A DNA stretch of 64,000 nucleotides, taken from assembly GCA_963573305.1 (NCBI GenBank), contig OY754329.1:46644417-46708416 (forward strand), given 5' to 3'. This document shows, piece by piece, positions 38,676-49,989 of this stretch. The DNA comes from Pyrrhosoma nymphula (lineage: Eukaryota; Arthropoda; Insecta; Odonata; Coenagrionidae). The notes under the pieces are model-generated. The model was not told the origin of the DNA. It saw only the letters and a list, made by a program, of their open reading frames with translations, and ran no database searches. Position 1 is the first letter of the stretch; every line of letters starts with the position of its first letter. The translations under genes and the position numbers were made by a program.

Positions 38676-38835
38676 TAGGGTGTCCCTTATTTGGCAAAAA
38701 AAAATTTTTTTGCAAATGTTTTCGGGCTCACCCCCTAAATATTTTCCATTAGGTCAGTTGTTCTCAAAAACAAAATTTCATCTCAATAGGCCAATATTAA
38801 CCCGTGCCGACTGGAGCGCAAAGTTTGAATGTTAG
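38676..38835 (+). repeat. Left terminal inverted repeat of the 3.05-kb transposon
   Basis: TAGGGTGTCCCTTATTT at the edge, then GCTCACCC, AAAATTT and TAACCCGTGCCGACT in the same order as the reverse complement of 41565-41724. Confidence 0.8.
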
Positions 38836-38947
38836 GAATTATAGATTTTTGTAGTTTTAATTCTGTGAAAAAGTTATTGATGCATGTTTAATATGTAACT
38901 TTATATTACAATTTAATACATCTTCACTCTTTAGACTGCATTATGGT

Positions 38948-39095
38948 AATAAGAACTTAGAAGATTCAATTTTCCACAGACAAAAATTTTTATTCGACCC
39001 ATATTTCGATGCACTGCATCATCATGCAGTGCATCTAAACCCGGGTCTAATTTAAATTTTTAACCGTGGAAAATTGCTTTTTATAAGTTCTTATT
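38948..39095. mobile_element. 148-bp fold-back element nested in the transposon
   Basis: Imperfect inverted arms 38948-39000 and 39043-39095 (AATAAGAACTT, ATTTTCCAC, AAAATTT, GACCC) surround a perfect 12-bp inner palindrome GATGCACTGCAT with a 4-nt loop (39008-39035). It is a hairpin-capable nonautonomous element. Its TGCATCGAAA and GGGTCGAATAAAAA features resemble ends of Penelope-like elements. Confidence 0.75.
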
Positions 39096-39559
39096 ATGTT
39101 CATATTCCATAACATCTCGCCTGATTCCTCTTCCCGTTTCCTGCATTATGGTTTTTAATTTATTTTATGGTTCTTGTGGATACTTTATTTTAAGTGTTTC
39201 TTTCTTGTAATCTGGGTACAGTATACGACTTTTTGAACACACACAATTTGATTTTTCTCCTCATCTACAGTCTGTAGTCTATAAACATCTTGAATAAATT
39301 TAATACACCTTTTAGCACGTCATTCACAGCTGTTAACTCCATAACTATCCTTTGAGCTTCTACATATCAAGTGTTGCTCATCAATGTCGAAGGACATTTC
39401 ATAATAAAACTAGTGTCCATATTCAGGCAAGAGAACAGATCTCTGCTTTTGGTTGACCTAAAGTCGTCCATTGTTTTCACCGAAATGAAGATAAGAATAG
39501 GAGATGTATGTATACTAACGAATAAAAAATTAAAGAATGCCTATCAGGATAAAATTAAA

Positions 39560-41503
39560 CGTACTATATAATTGTCTATCCAATTCTCCACAAAGAGGAA
39601 TTTATCTCTTTTCCATGTTTTGATTCTCTCTGGCTAAATTTGCCTGCATTTTGATTTTAATTTGTATGTCTACTTCACCATCAAAGAGCGATAGAACAGA
39701 CAACTCTTCTGATAAATACCACATATGGTGACTAAATTTCTTTAGAGCTGCTTTTGAAAGTGTGGAATCTATTCTTTCATATGATTTTAGAACTTTTAAG
39801 AAGCAGGGATCTTGATAAGGAGCTTTTACAGCTGCACTGCACTGAAGCCACGGTTTGACATAAATACTTGCAATGAATATAGAGACATCTTATAACGCAT
39901 TTTATTTGCACTAGATAGATTAAGTTGCAATATTAGCAGAAATATTTTTAAAACAATAAATGAAATAAATAAAATTTTTCTCCCAAAAACATTAGAGAGA
40001 GCTCTATGAATTCACGATAATCACTGCTTAGTGTTGGTTTATCTGATTAACTTTCATTAAAGTCTAACATTTCTTTAATTTTCGCCTCTCTAAAAACATT
40101 TCCACATTCTCTTTGGCACTTTGAAAATTATTGGCATTGACACTTTCCCAGCTTTCCTTAAAATGTTTACAAAGTGGTATGTCAGGACTGCTTGTTACAT
40201 CACATACTTTACATTCAAATACACAGCGCTCAAATACAAGTTCATATATGTGATGATGGCATGGAAAAAAACTACAATTCCCTGAACACTTTTTATTTAA
40301 GTAAGACGAATGTACCATTAAAACGTCCAGATTTTAATGCAGTTTTGTCACAGCAGAGAATTTGCACAGTGTATTCTATACCCCAATACCTTAATGCATT
40401 CCAAACAGCGTTGGGTTGCTCTTTACCAGGAGATTTTTGTTATTTTGGAACCCAGATGAACTGCTTACTGTCCCCAAATGTAACAACAATTGGAAGACAT
40501 TCTTCGTTTTGGTCGCTGAAATTTAATGCAGGCAACAGTTTTCCATCCCATTGAACAGTAAGAACTGCAGGTATATCATTCTTGAAAGCAGATTTAATTG
40601 TTCCAGAACGTTCTCTTCTCTTCTTCTGTCTGATTCGATGAATAGGAGATTTATTAAAAGTCCTTCGGTATTGTGACCAAGTGCCTCTGCTTTACCAAGA
40701 AGGATGTACACAGATTCTCTTACTCAGCTGGCATCTATCCAAAGCAGTCACTAATTTCTTATCAAGTGTGATCAAATCTTTCGTGCCATGCCTTGCAGCA
40801 TTCTGCATTGATGTACTATCAGAAGTCTCTCCTAAAAGTTTACCAACGTTGATTTCAACGGAACTTGGATGTGCGTTATCTGAATCTTCAGATGATGAAG
40901 AAAGAGGAACAGCAGAAGATGTAGATGCTGCACACTGCTTTTCTCTACTTCTAATTTTCTTTTCATCGCCCTTTCTTCTTTATCCGCGAGTTTTTGGTCT
41001 ACTCCTGCAAGGTAGCTTTTACGTCCTGGTTCTCGCTGCCGAAGTAAAAGCATCCTGTCTACTTCCAACTTGATCATTTGAAGAGCATTGGCATGTGCAA
41101 TATCAAATAGGTTGTCCAAATTATTTCTAAACTCCTCTTCACGATGCTTAAAAATATTTACACACTTATTTGCGTATTTTTGCCATTTATTCCACTCCGA
41201 ATACAAGTTAATTAGTATTTGTAGTAAACAATGCTGAATATCTCTTGACTGAATTTATGCTTTCTCCCAAAATATAATGCAATTACGAATCACAAGATAA
41301 GCAATTACACTGACAGTTAATTTTACCTCCCGTATGTTACAAAATAAAACTTCAAGCACTTGTCTATTTGATGGCAATTTGTGTCCAGTTATTTGCTGCA
41401 TAATATCTCCTATTAAAAACACACTTTTCCTGGCTCTGGGCAATTGATGTGAAATTATGTTAGATGAGCGACCCGAAAACACGTGTGTCACGATGGATAA
41501 CAA
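39560..41503 (-). pseudogene. Broken transposase of the 3.05-kb transposon
   Basis: Pieces in order on the minus strand: 41503-41255, ending LTVSVIAYLVIRNCIIFWEK; 41206-40832, with NNLDNLFDIAHANALQ and LLLRQREPGRK; about 40560-40440, with VQWDGKLLPAL and LPIVVTFGD; about 40360-40330, with CCDKTALKSG, a likely catalytic-Asp segment; 40318-40064, with HHHIYELVFERCVF and SPDIPLCKHFKESW; about 39760-39660, with HHMWYLSEELSVLSLFDGEV. These match, from memory, a protein family common in insect and other invertebrate genomes and usually annotated as uncharacterised. Stops and frameshifts between pieces make it inactive. Confidence 0.8.
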
Positions 41504-41564
41504 ATAAAGAACTCACGTCAATGCATGTAGTGACAGGCTGAGGCCTGACTCAGCGCTGGGTGGA

Positions 41565-41724
41565 AAGTCCGAACTTTTCTTCATTCGAGTTCGCGCTCGA
41601 GTCGGCACGGGTTAGAATGCTCCGATCTCAACAAAATTTGTATAGGCATGTTTTAGAGTCATTCGAACAAAATTGGAGGGTGAGCGTTCAAAAATTTCAG
41701 AGTCGGAAAATAAGGGACACCCTA
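41565..41724 (-). repeat. Right terminal inverted repeat of the 3.05-kb transposon
   Basis: Reverse complement starts TAGGGTGTCCCTTATTT and shares blocks with the left end, with small indels. Confidence 0.8.
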
Positions 41725-41796
41725 GTGAGCATATTTAGCAAATTTAGTGAAAATTCAAAACGTGATATAAGTCCAACGAATATTACAAATTATAAC
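41725..41796. repeat. Target repeat copy 1, right half
   Basis: GTGAGCATATTTAGCAAATT through CCAACGAATATTACAAAT matches 42069-42139, completing copy 1 on the far side of the transposon. Confidence 0.85.
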
Positions 41797-41933
41797 TTAA
41801 ATCTTTCATAACAGACATCATGAAAAATATACAAATGATTTATAATATTAATTTTTTGTCAATAACCAATGCCAATATTCAATTTTTGGTACATATTAAC
41901 AGAATTTATGGTTACACACGCTTGGAAGTTTGC

Positions 41934-42140
41934 ATTAAAACATATTTTGCTTGCAAAGGAAAAATACATACGTAGTATACAACATAAAAAAATTTGAAAT
42001 TGGAAAAATATGTCAGTTTTACATATAATAAATATGTATATAAGTTCTATTTAAGGTGGTTATGAAGTGTGAGCATATTTAATAAATTTAGTGAAATTCA
42101 AGCCGCGATATAAGTCCAACGAATATTGCAAATCATAGCA
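41934..42140. repeat. Target repeat copy 2, uninterrupted
   Basis: Contains both halves of the repeat joined at AAGTGTGAGCATATTT, the empty version of the transposon insertion site. Confidence 0.85.
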
Positions 42141-45100
42141 ACGATAAAGAGTGAAGCTAATATGAATAATACTCTACTATATCGTATAAGTTATTTAATC
42201 TGTGTACGCTGTAAAAAACTACATAATATATTAATCAATTATTAGCAAAATTAAAAATAGAGAGTTAAAGAGAGAAAGAACATAAACGGTTCCTTTCAAT
42301 CATAAATTTGAAAACTCTTAATACGTGATATTTTACAGTAGACATATAAAAGTGACGTGTCGATGCCAAAGAGAAATGCACCATGGGTCTCACGTTATGT
42401 CAAAGCGAGCACCGGTTGCTGCTTTACTCCGGTTGCTGAGAACTTCGTAAGTCATAGGATCCCCAAGGAATGGAGAACACATTATGAAATCAAGAGTAAT
42501 TTCGGGCATCGTGAAAGGTAGCCACATCAAAAATGTTAGGCCTTTAGAGATAGTTATGTGTCAGATGTGACCCAACTTTGACGTGCCTCGCAAAATAGTC
42601 TTTGAGCCGATAGTCGGCTTCATCTCTGAATTTGGCAACGACCTAGTGTAGGCTGTCCTTTGAAAGGGTACTGAGGTCTAAAAATATCCAGGCCATCTAA
42701 AATATTCATCAATTTATTTTGATATGCATTGAGGAAAATTGGTAAGTTAAAAAAGAGCGCAGAGCAGGGTATCTTTTGAAAGTGTTTTACATGGAAGTAA
42801 TGGATTTTGAAGATGAGTTGAAAAAATTTCCTTCCCGAAATAAAATATTTACTGCCGATCCCGTTGAAATACACGTTATCGGCGAAATCATGACGTGGAT
42901 TTCCATAGATATAGCGTCTTTGAAGATGTCTTAATAGCTATATCATGAAGAGCTCCTTCTCTGTCTTTTTAAGAGTTTTGTTGCGTTGATTTTATTCATT
43001 TGCTCGCCATGTGATCTCGTCGTCGATCGTCGTATTTACCTTTTTTTCCTCTCTCTCATACCCATTGATATCCACCGACTTACACGGTGTCACAAATAAC
43101 ATATTTTATACGATGCTCTTGTAATAGCCTTTTTTCCCCTTTTGTCACTCCTTATATTGCTCCGAGAGCTTTTATTCTCTCTTATGTGCTGCTCTTTTCG
43201 CGCCTAGACATTTAAAAAAACATTGATAGTTGTATCCGTGGTTGTTTTTTTTTCAGCAAGGGCGTCAAGCATGGATAATTCAATTTTTTTGCTAAACCTG
43301 TGGCAAAAAGCTTAAGTTTCTTGGTACCTACGTATTTTGAACCAATTTTAAATTGCCATTCACAGAACATTGGGCTGCAACTATTTTTAACCTGTGAAGT
43401 GCTACATAAAGCCGGGTTTCTGAACGTCTCGCTTGCGCATATCGGCTCATTCTTCGTCATTCAGGTGCGCTGATGTGTTTTGAATGTATGTGATTACTTA
43501 AATAACTTGATTGGAAAGCTCTCCTCTCATTTTATAACCTGTATTACCCATCATCGTCAGGTTAATTCATTTCGTTAGATATATGGAGGAAGAGCGGTTA
43601 TCCTAGCGTTGACTGCCGTGTTATCAGATTCAGGGAGATTCTGGAGTATTGACTGCGATAATTCATGTTCGGCATATTTTAGAAACAATACCTGCATTCC
43701 TATGTTCTCGGCTTTCATACGATGATCTAGGGAGATGAACTTCGGAGGCTACTGTAAGCTTATCTCCTTTACAAGGTTGGTTTTTTTCTTGACAGGAATA
43801 AGTAAATAAAAAACAGTTAGGATGATAACTGTTTCTATTACTCACTGAAAAGTTCAATATACTCTCTATATTATACACCTTTATGAACACTTACTCCCGT
43901 AAAATTAATCATTTAAAGGCAAAATTTCTCTGCCTAATTGCAATCTTTCTAACCGATGCCAATCGACTTACTAAATAATAAAGTATAACCGTTTCCATTT
44001 CCTAGCAGTGGAGTGAGCTCGGGATGCTAGGAAATTAAGGCACATTGTGGAGCGAAAATCTGTAACGAAGCGTTCAAAACTACCCATCCTGGGCCAGCAA
44101 TTGCATCCATACAGAAACATTTCTATCTGATATTAACAGCTTGGACGACTCTATAGCTTTTACGATGCTCTTAACTTTCACTGCACGTTCTCGAGGATTG
44201 AAATTGGGTGCTAGAGGAATAAAGCCCTGAGTAGGAAGCTGAACATTGCTGTCCAACTCTCCTATCGGAGCTCCATAGTGTTCCAACGGCGTTAAAAGCA
44301 TCTGTGCATCTCACGTCAGTGGCGGACGGGAGGCTGTGAGCTTATCAAGGGGTGACCGGGTGCGAAATTCAAGTGAACTTCGGATTAAGGGCTGCATCCG
44401 CTTACCTCACATCCTCTTTAAAAGCTTCCGGGCGCTTCCACTGACTACCAGGCCTCTGGCGTTCTTTTCATGCCATGCACGAAGCCAAAGCAAAGCTTCT
44501 GCCTTAGTGGCTTTGACACTATTGTAGATGCTGTCTCTTTGTGGCTAAGCTCTATTTGGACCCTGGAATGAATAAATTCCTTTTATCCTTTATTTAACAT
44601 CACTGACGTCGAGTTTTAATACGGTGGTGATAAACCATGTATGACACTGAAAAAGTGACGGCTCGGTTTCAGATATCTATGTTTGAAGTGTAGGAAGCAC
44701 ACGATTAGTTCATGTTGCAAATGAAATAGTATTATATGCCTCTCACCGTTTAGTCCACATACCAGCACCCTTCAAAGAGTTATATGGCATATCTTTTTGT
44801 TTACACCCTGTTTGCAAGCCTTTGCACGACGCTGCTGCTTCTCTGGTAATTAATTACCTATTGCCTTTACTTCTTGGATTAATCTAGACTCTATTAATCT
44901 AGATTCTAGAGCATAGTTTTTACCTTTCAGGTTTGGTCATCGATTGAGCTATCAATGGTTTGAGAGCGATCATTTCAATTTTTTCCTCCCATATTTTATC
45001 AATGTAAAATATTTGTTATTTTTCGCAAAATTGATCGCAGTGCATTCAGTCTGCACTCCTGGCGTCGTAGTTCCTCATTATCACTAAATGCAACGACCAA

Positions 45101-46139
45101 TTCAATTTACCAGTCAATCAAAGAAGAGTGTAAATGCATATCGATAGCCTCCAATCTTTTCGCATCATATTATTCCCTATTCCTAAATTATCTTTCATTG
45201 TATTTGGTATTGAATTTGTTTTAAACAATCCTTTTAAAGCAACCTCTCCTATGGCAGTCTTCTAATGGCTCACGTCACGAGTCCCGTCGTTTCATTAAAC
45301 CTGCCTTTGACATCAAACTCCCTTTACCTTCATTAATGTTCTTGTCGTCTCTACATAAAATGCTTTCTAAGTCAAAGGGCCGGCCCACTTATATCACTCC
45401 TCTTTGTTTACGCTCACCTTTGTGTTTGAATAGTCTCTCTACTTGCAATTAGTTTAGGGCCTCCCTGATTACTGTTGTTTCTTTATGATCCAATTAGAGC
45501 AATTATCGTTGGTGTAGGAGTATCACTAATAAACCATGAAATGCTCTTATTTCTTCTGTTTTAGTCCTGCCTTATTGTCTTCTTGTTAAATATTTGCACA
45601 TTAAAAACTTTGCCTCATACTTGGCGTGTTGAATACCAAATGTAATGGCAAATTAGGGATGGACATTCACTTTAAATTATATGACCGGCCATCCATTTTC
45701 TGTGTGATTTTATTTACAGGTTTTTGTAGATAATTGCCAATATTATTGTTACACCAGCCAGAAACCCTTTTCGAGAAGGAAGCATTACACTTGATCGCAT
45801 AAGATGCGGTAGGATTTCTTTGGTAGTTTCTAAGAACTTTACTTTCTAAATTATCATGTCCAAAACATCTTTGGGATAGGTGACGGTTGATACCTACAAT
45901 CAATCTTTGTGCTTACAAACAATCTACATTTCATATGCGTTCACTTTCTCTCCCTCTGCCCAAAGTTGTGGATAAAATATTTTCCCTATCGCATATGATA
46001 GAAAGCCTGGAGAATGACAATCAAATTGTGACCCCCATTTCAAGTTATGTCTAAGGTCCGTCCGCGTTGGTACCAATATGAGATAGACAGCCTGTCTGAC
46101 GGAGGCAAGTTTTCCTTTTAACTGATGGCATCGTTTAAT
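42141..46139. other. No recognisable gene
   Basis: AT-rich. A patch at 44040-44590 has a minus-strand frame and ends with an AATAAA-like signal on the plus strand, but I recognise no domain. A 17-bp near-tandem ATTAATCTAGA repeat lies at about 44878-44911. Confidence 0.4.
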
Positions 46140-46600
46140 TAATTTACTCTGCATACCTCTCACGCCCTTTCTTCTAAGGTCTTAATTCACATCATCCATC
46201 CGTCTTCTTTTTGGCCGTCCTCTCTTCTTATTTCAAGAATCCGTCCCTACAGGATTTTCTTGGCATCCGATGCTCATCTCCGAGGCCACGTGGCCTAACC
46301 ATCTTATTTATGAGTTTACGATATCCTTATGTGTTAAGATTCCATCTATTTCCTGGTTATACCTTTATTTTCGGAAAATTACTTTTTTTGACTGGGCTAT
46401 AAATGCGTCGTATGAATTTTCTCACAAATTTTATCTACTCATCTTACTTCTTTTTTTGTAATCGTCGATGTCTCAATTTCATGGGTGAATACTGGCCTAA
46501 TATGTGTCTCCAATAATCCTATATAAACCATACCTTCATCCGCTTGTATGCGACTATGGTGAACTTCATCCTGTAGGGTTACTTTGGGTTTGGAGAACGT
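46140..46600 (-). mobile_element. LINE reverse-transcriptase C-terminal fragment
   Basis: Minus-strand pieces, broken by stops: LLETHIRPVFTHEIETSTIT (the usual L-x-T-Y-I-R-P-V-L-T-Y-G-x-E-T segment), RWLGHVA, then KKRGRPKRRRMDDV and DLRRKGVRG near 46240-46150. This order is typical of the C-terminus of RTE/Jockey-like non-LTR retrotransposons. It is too short to assign a clade and differs from the LINE at 22640-24990. Confidence 0.72.
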
Positions 46601-47050
46601 CGAAGCAAAATAAAAAGGGTGTGGGGGTTTTAGATACATGTGCAGGGAGTAAAAATAATTGAGCGGAGATGGAAAGCCCGTGGGTGGGGAGGGGGTGGAA
46701 ATGTGGTGGAGGAGGAGGCGGAGGGGGGCAGGGATATCATCCGAGCGGCAGGGGTTTTCAAGGGCGACGGAGTGAGTGCTCTTCAATGTGGTGGCCGGTG
46801 GACAGAGGAGATTTGCCTGGGCGAGGACAATGTACAGCTGAGTGGGAAGAAAAAAGAATGGTGGAAAAGGCGAGCCATTAGGAAAATCGATCCAGCCCCC
46901 TTCTTGGACCGCTGCTCTTTTCATATTAAAACCCTCTCTCACCCCTCCCCCATCAGCTTCCCCTTCCCCTTTGCCTCGAACCCTTATGTCCAAACTTCAA
47001 CCCGTACAATTCCGTCGCAATTTCCGGAAAGGGTTTTTGCATCTAATCTT
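46600..47050. other. Purine-rich, GC-rich patch
   Basis: The plus strand is G/A-rich with GGA runs (46670-46740), opening spurious frames on both strands. No domain and no convincing splice structure. Confidence 0.4.
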
Positions 47051-48238
47051 TTCTGGTTTGGCCTTCAATTCCTCAAACTCCCGTACGGCCGTGGGCATTA
47101 TTGCACCAATGCTGCCAATGCAACGGTGTCGCTTCAATCACACTCAAACCCCTAAACTTCAAAAGTCCAGCTAAAGTCGTGGCATGTACGACTGATATTG
47201 TGTAAACATCAATATTATGGACGACTTATCCTCACGATGGTCATGGCAGCGTTCAGTTGTGTGTGTTTTGCTTTTACTTTCCTTCTTAGTTTTAAAACAC
47301 AACAGTACTCCAACACCTCGAAAGAGTAAATCTTCGAAAACCTTTGGCGTTATGATAGGCATCGTAGGCTTTTTTTTAAGTATTTCTCCGATGGTTCCTT
47401 GCGAAACACCACAGGTTTAGTTTTTCTACGATAAGTAGTTTAATAACTATGAAGAATAGCATTGCAACGCCAATCGCCGGAGCGACTTGAGAGAAACGGA
47501 AAAAAACTTTAAATAATTACGGTAAACTCTACTCGGGCTTCCTACTTGGTTCTTCACTTTTTCCGGCATTTTGGTTATTCCGGGCTTTAGATGAGTCACC
47601 TCCCATCTTCCCACCACCCGGTGGAATACGCAAGTAGAGTTTTCCAGCATGTATAATTCGCCGAGAAATTATTTAAGTGTACCATAAAAATTCTCATATC
47701 TTTCTCAACTCGATTTTCAAATAAAATTTCCGGTTACGAAATGACCGGTTACAAAAATGTGGGTCTTTGAAATATCTAATGACGAGTTGTCTGGTAACGA
47801 GGTTAGGATGTGACGCAGTTACGTATTCTGTCCGTTTACCGAATTTTGGCTACTAGATGTCGTTTGCGATTTGATTGGCTACGAACTGACGTGGAACCAA
47901 CTGGGAGCATGGTCCACCAAAGCATATCAATACAAAAATGGAATCGGGCACGGAGATAGTTAAAATATTTTTAGTATATGATGAAAGAACTTTCTCCATT
48001 GACAATACCTCTAGCCATTTACGAGTTCCCAGCCAATTTTCCGTCCTCAAAATTCTTCGCAAACATTCCTCGGACTGTAAGTCGTGACGAGATATTGAGA
48101 GCAATTTTCGTCTCATCTCATCCCGACCGATTTTGGTATTCTATTTATCGCTAGATGTGACTAATATTTCGTGATTTTCCAATCATTGCGATTGCACAAA
48201 TGATGTGGTACGCAATCACGCGCACGGGGGCGAAGATA

Positions 48239-48362
48239 TATACCAAAGACGGTGAAATTCACCATAAAAATCATTTGATTTGACCCGGATTCGAACCCGG
48301 ATCTCCCAATTGCCGGTCAAGTGTATTAGCCAGTTACACCTCCAAGGCGAATTAAAGTGGCA
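48239..48362 (-). mobile_element. tRNA-derived SINE, family 3, copy 1
   Basis: The minus strand starts near AATTCGCCTTGG, then GTGTAACTGGCTAATACAC (A box), GGGTTCGAATCCGGG (B box, 48287-48297) and a 3' part ending TTTCACCGTCTTTGGTATA. The T-arm folds but no acceptor stem forms. Confidence 0.75.
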
Positions 48363-48477
48363 GAGTTGGGTTTTCTCCGCATTCTCCGCGACTGTGGCAT
48401 ATCAAACACGACAACGTTTCCCGAGCTCCAATGTAGACTGGGGATGAAAACAACTTGTTCGTAAAAACCCCCGCTGA

Positions 48478-48612
48478 AATTCGCCTTGAATTAAGATCGT
48501 TTGGTGGGGTAACTGGCTAACACACCTCACCGGTAATTGTGAGATCCGGGTTCGAATCCTGGAGAAGTCAAATGTTGTTTTCAAGGTGGGTTTCACCCTC
48601 TTTGGTATAAAT
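48478..48612 (+). mobile_element. tRNA-derived SINE, family 3, copy 2
   Basis: Begins AATTCGCCTTGAATT, then GGTAACTGGCTAACACACC (A box), CCGGGTTCGAATCCTGG (B box and T-arm) and a 3' part ending TTTCACCCTCTTTGGTATA, the same as copy 1. The two lie head to head about 115 bp apart. Confidence 0.78.
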
Positions 48613-49544
48613 AAATAGTGAGTTGGTCAACATCGTCAAAAAGGCAGTGTAGATGATACATGCCATTTGGCGATGTATAGGCTATAAAACTGAGGATGCA
48701 TCCAAACAGTGCAGTGGTATAGTATTTTATCTTTCCATTCATCTGCGAGACTAAGATGGATTGGTGCAGCATGACAGAGTCTCTATTTATATTTTGTCTT
48801 GGGCCGATATTGGAAACTTTGCGTCTAGCAGACCAGATGTGACACTCAGCCCCGCTCTCGACCCATTTTCTTTCACCTCACTGCCAGTCTCTGCGTCTAT
48901 TTATAGTACGCTACCCATTTTCCACTCACGGGGACCTCAATCTTCCAATTACGCCTGCACTTTACTTTCCCTTCTCTGAGCACCGCTCATTTTAGCCCCA
49001 CAGCGTCCACGGTATAGATGTCCCACAGCTACCACCCACTACCTACCTCACTCCAATCCCAAATTGCCTTATTATCTTGCCTCTCTCCCTCTCTCTCTTT
49101 TTCACTCTATTCTCGCTTTCTTTTTCTTCCCAATTTCTTTTTCCATGTCGTTTCACTTTTTATTCCTTTTATTTCTATTTTTTCGCCTTTCTCCCTTCCC
49201 TACCCGCCACTATTTTGACTCCCATTTCAACTCAGTTAATTTCTGCCTTCCTTTTACGTTCACATCTCCTTGAATATATTATAGGGTGAGAGTCATTACG
49301 TATTTCAGTTTGGGAAGAATATCGTGTCCCGGCAGTGACGCCCTCGGTTGTGTCGTGGTAACGTCCTCGCCTATCTACCACCCGTGGCAAGTTTGCGTGT
49401 GTTTGTCCATGTGAATACATATGTTGCATTGGCAATAATTATTTTTAGATGGTGGTGCCCTTTGAATTTCAATTGGAAGGGAAAGAAATAAAATTGGTGA
49501 ATAGGGTTAAAATAATCTTCCCAAATTGACGTTCAAAATGCATA

Positions 49545-49595
49545 TACTATGTTCATGCATAACTGCATTATATGCAGTTATGCATGAACATAGTA
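49545..49595. repeat. Perfect palindrome, 24-bp arms, 3-nt loop
   Basis: The left arm starts TACTATGTTCATGCATAACT (49545-49568), spacer TAT, and the right arm 49572-49595 is its exact reverse complement. It could extrude as a cruciform or fold as RNA. Confidence 0.95.
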
Positions 49596-49989
49596 CCAAA
49601 TATGGAAAGGTTGGGGTGAAAAACACCTACCAAAATCCCGCTGTAATTCCGATATGTTGTAAATTTTATCTTTGCCATTAGTATCTGGGAAATAAGTTCC
49701 CATTTAAAGCCTATGCAGTGGTTTCCAAATAAAATAACATTTATATGCTAAAACAGAGCCGATAAGTCAAATGTTTGGTAAAAAACAAAGCGTATACGAA
49801 AATGGAATGCAACAATTGAAACATATCGTCATTCAGTCATACGTCACTTATTATCTCAAATCCATGTCACGATCACGGTCAGTAATTTAGCAACGCAAAA
49901 ATTTGAACTTTTGTACTGAATTTAAAGCTTTTCTTTCCGACCGTGTGATGGGACGTTTAAATGCAAACGATGCGATGTGGCGCCTTTTA

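Larger units (their letters stand above)
38676..41724 (-). mobile_element. 3.05-kb DNA transposon, superfamily unassigned, 8-bp target duplication
   Basis: The ends are TAGGGTGTCCCTTATTT and its reverse complement, with imperfect inverted similarity reaching inward about 155 bp (shared TAACCCGTGCCGACT, 38808-38822 and 41599-41613). The flanks carry the 8-bp duplication GTGAGCAT at 38668-38675 and 41725-41732. The uninterrupted site at 42069-42076 in the second copy of the target repeat has it once, proving the boundaries. The interior is a broken transposase on the minus strand plus a nested fold-back element. An 8-bp duplication with TAGGG ends fits hAT or other 8-bp families, but the protein motifs are not ones I can tie to a named superfamily. 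Confidence 0.88.

Noticed and set aside
38676..41724. TA target duplication (Tc1/mariner-like) for the 3.05-kb transposon
   Set aside because: TA at both ends belongs to the inverted repeat. Comparison with the uninterrupted copy at 42069 shows the duplicated target is GTGAGCAT.
46640..47155. 171-codon plus-strand and 184-codon minus-strand open frames
   Set aside because: They arise from a purine-rich strand with few stop codons. Only the end of the minus frame (46439-46560) has meaning, as a LINE fragment.
48500..48565. Possible tRNA gene
   Set aside because: T-arm and anticodon-like stem can be drawn but no acceptor stem pairs, and the downstream body is shared with another copy, so it is a SINE.
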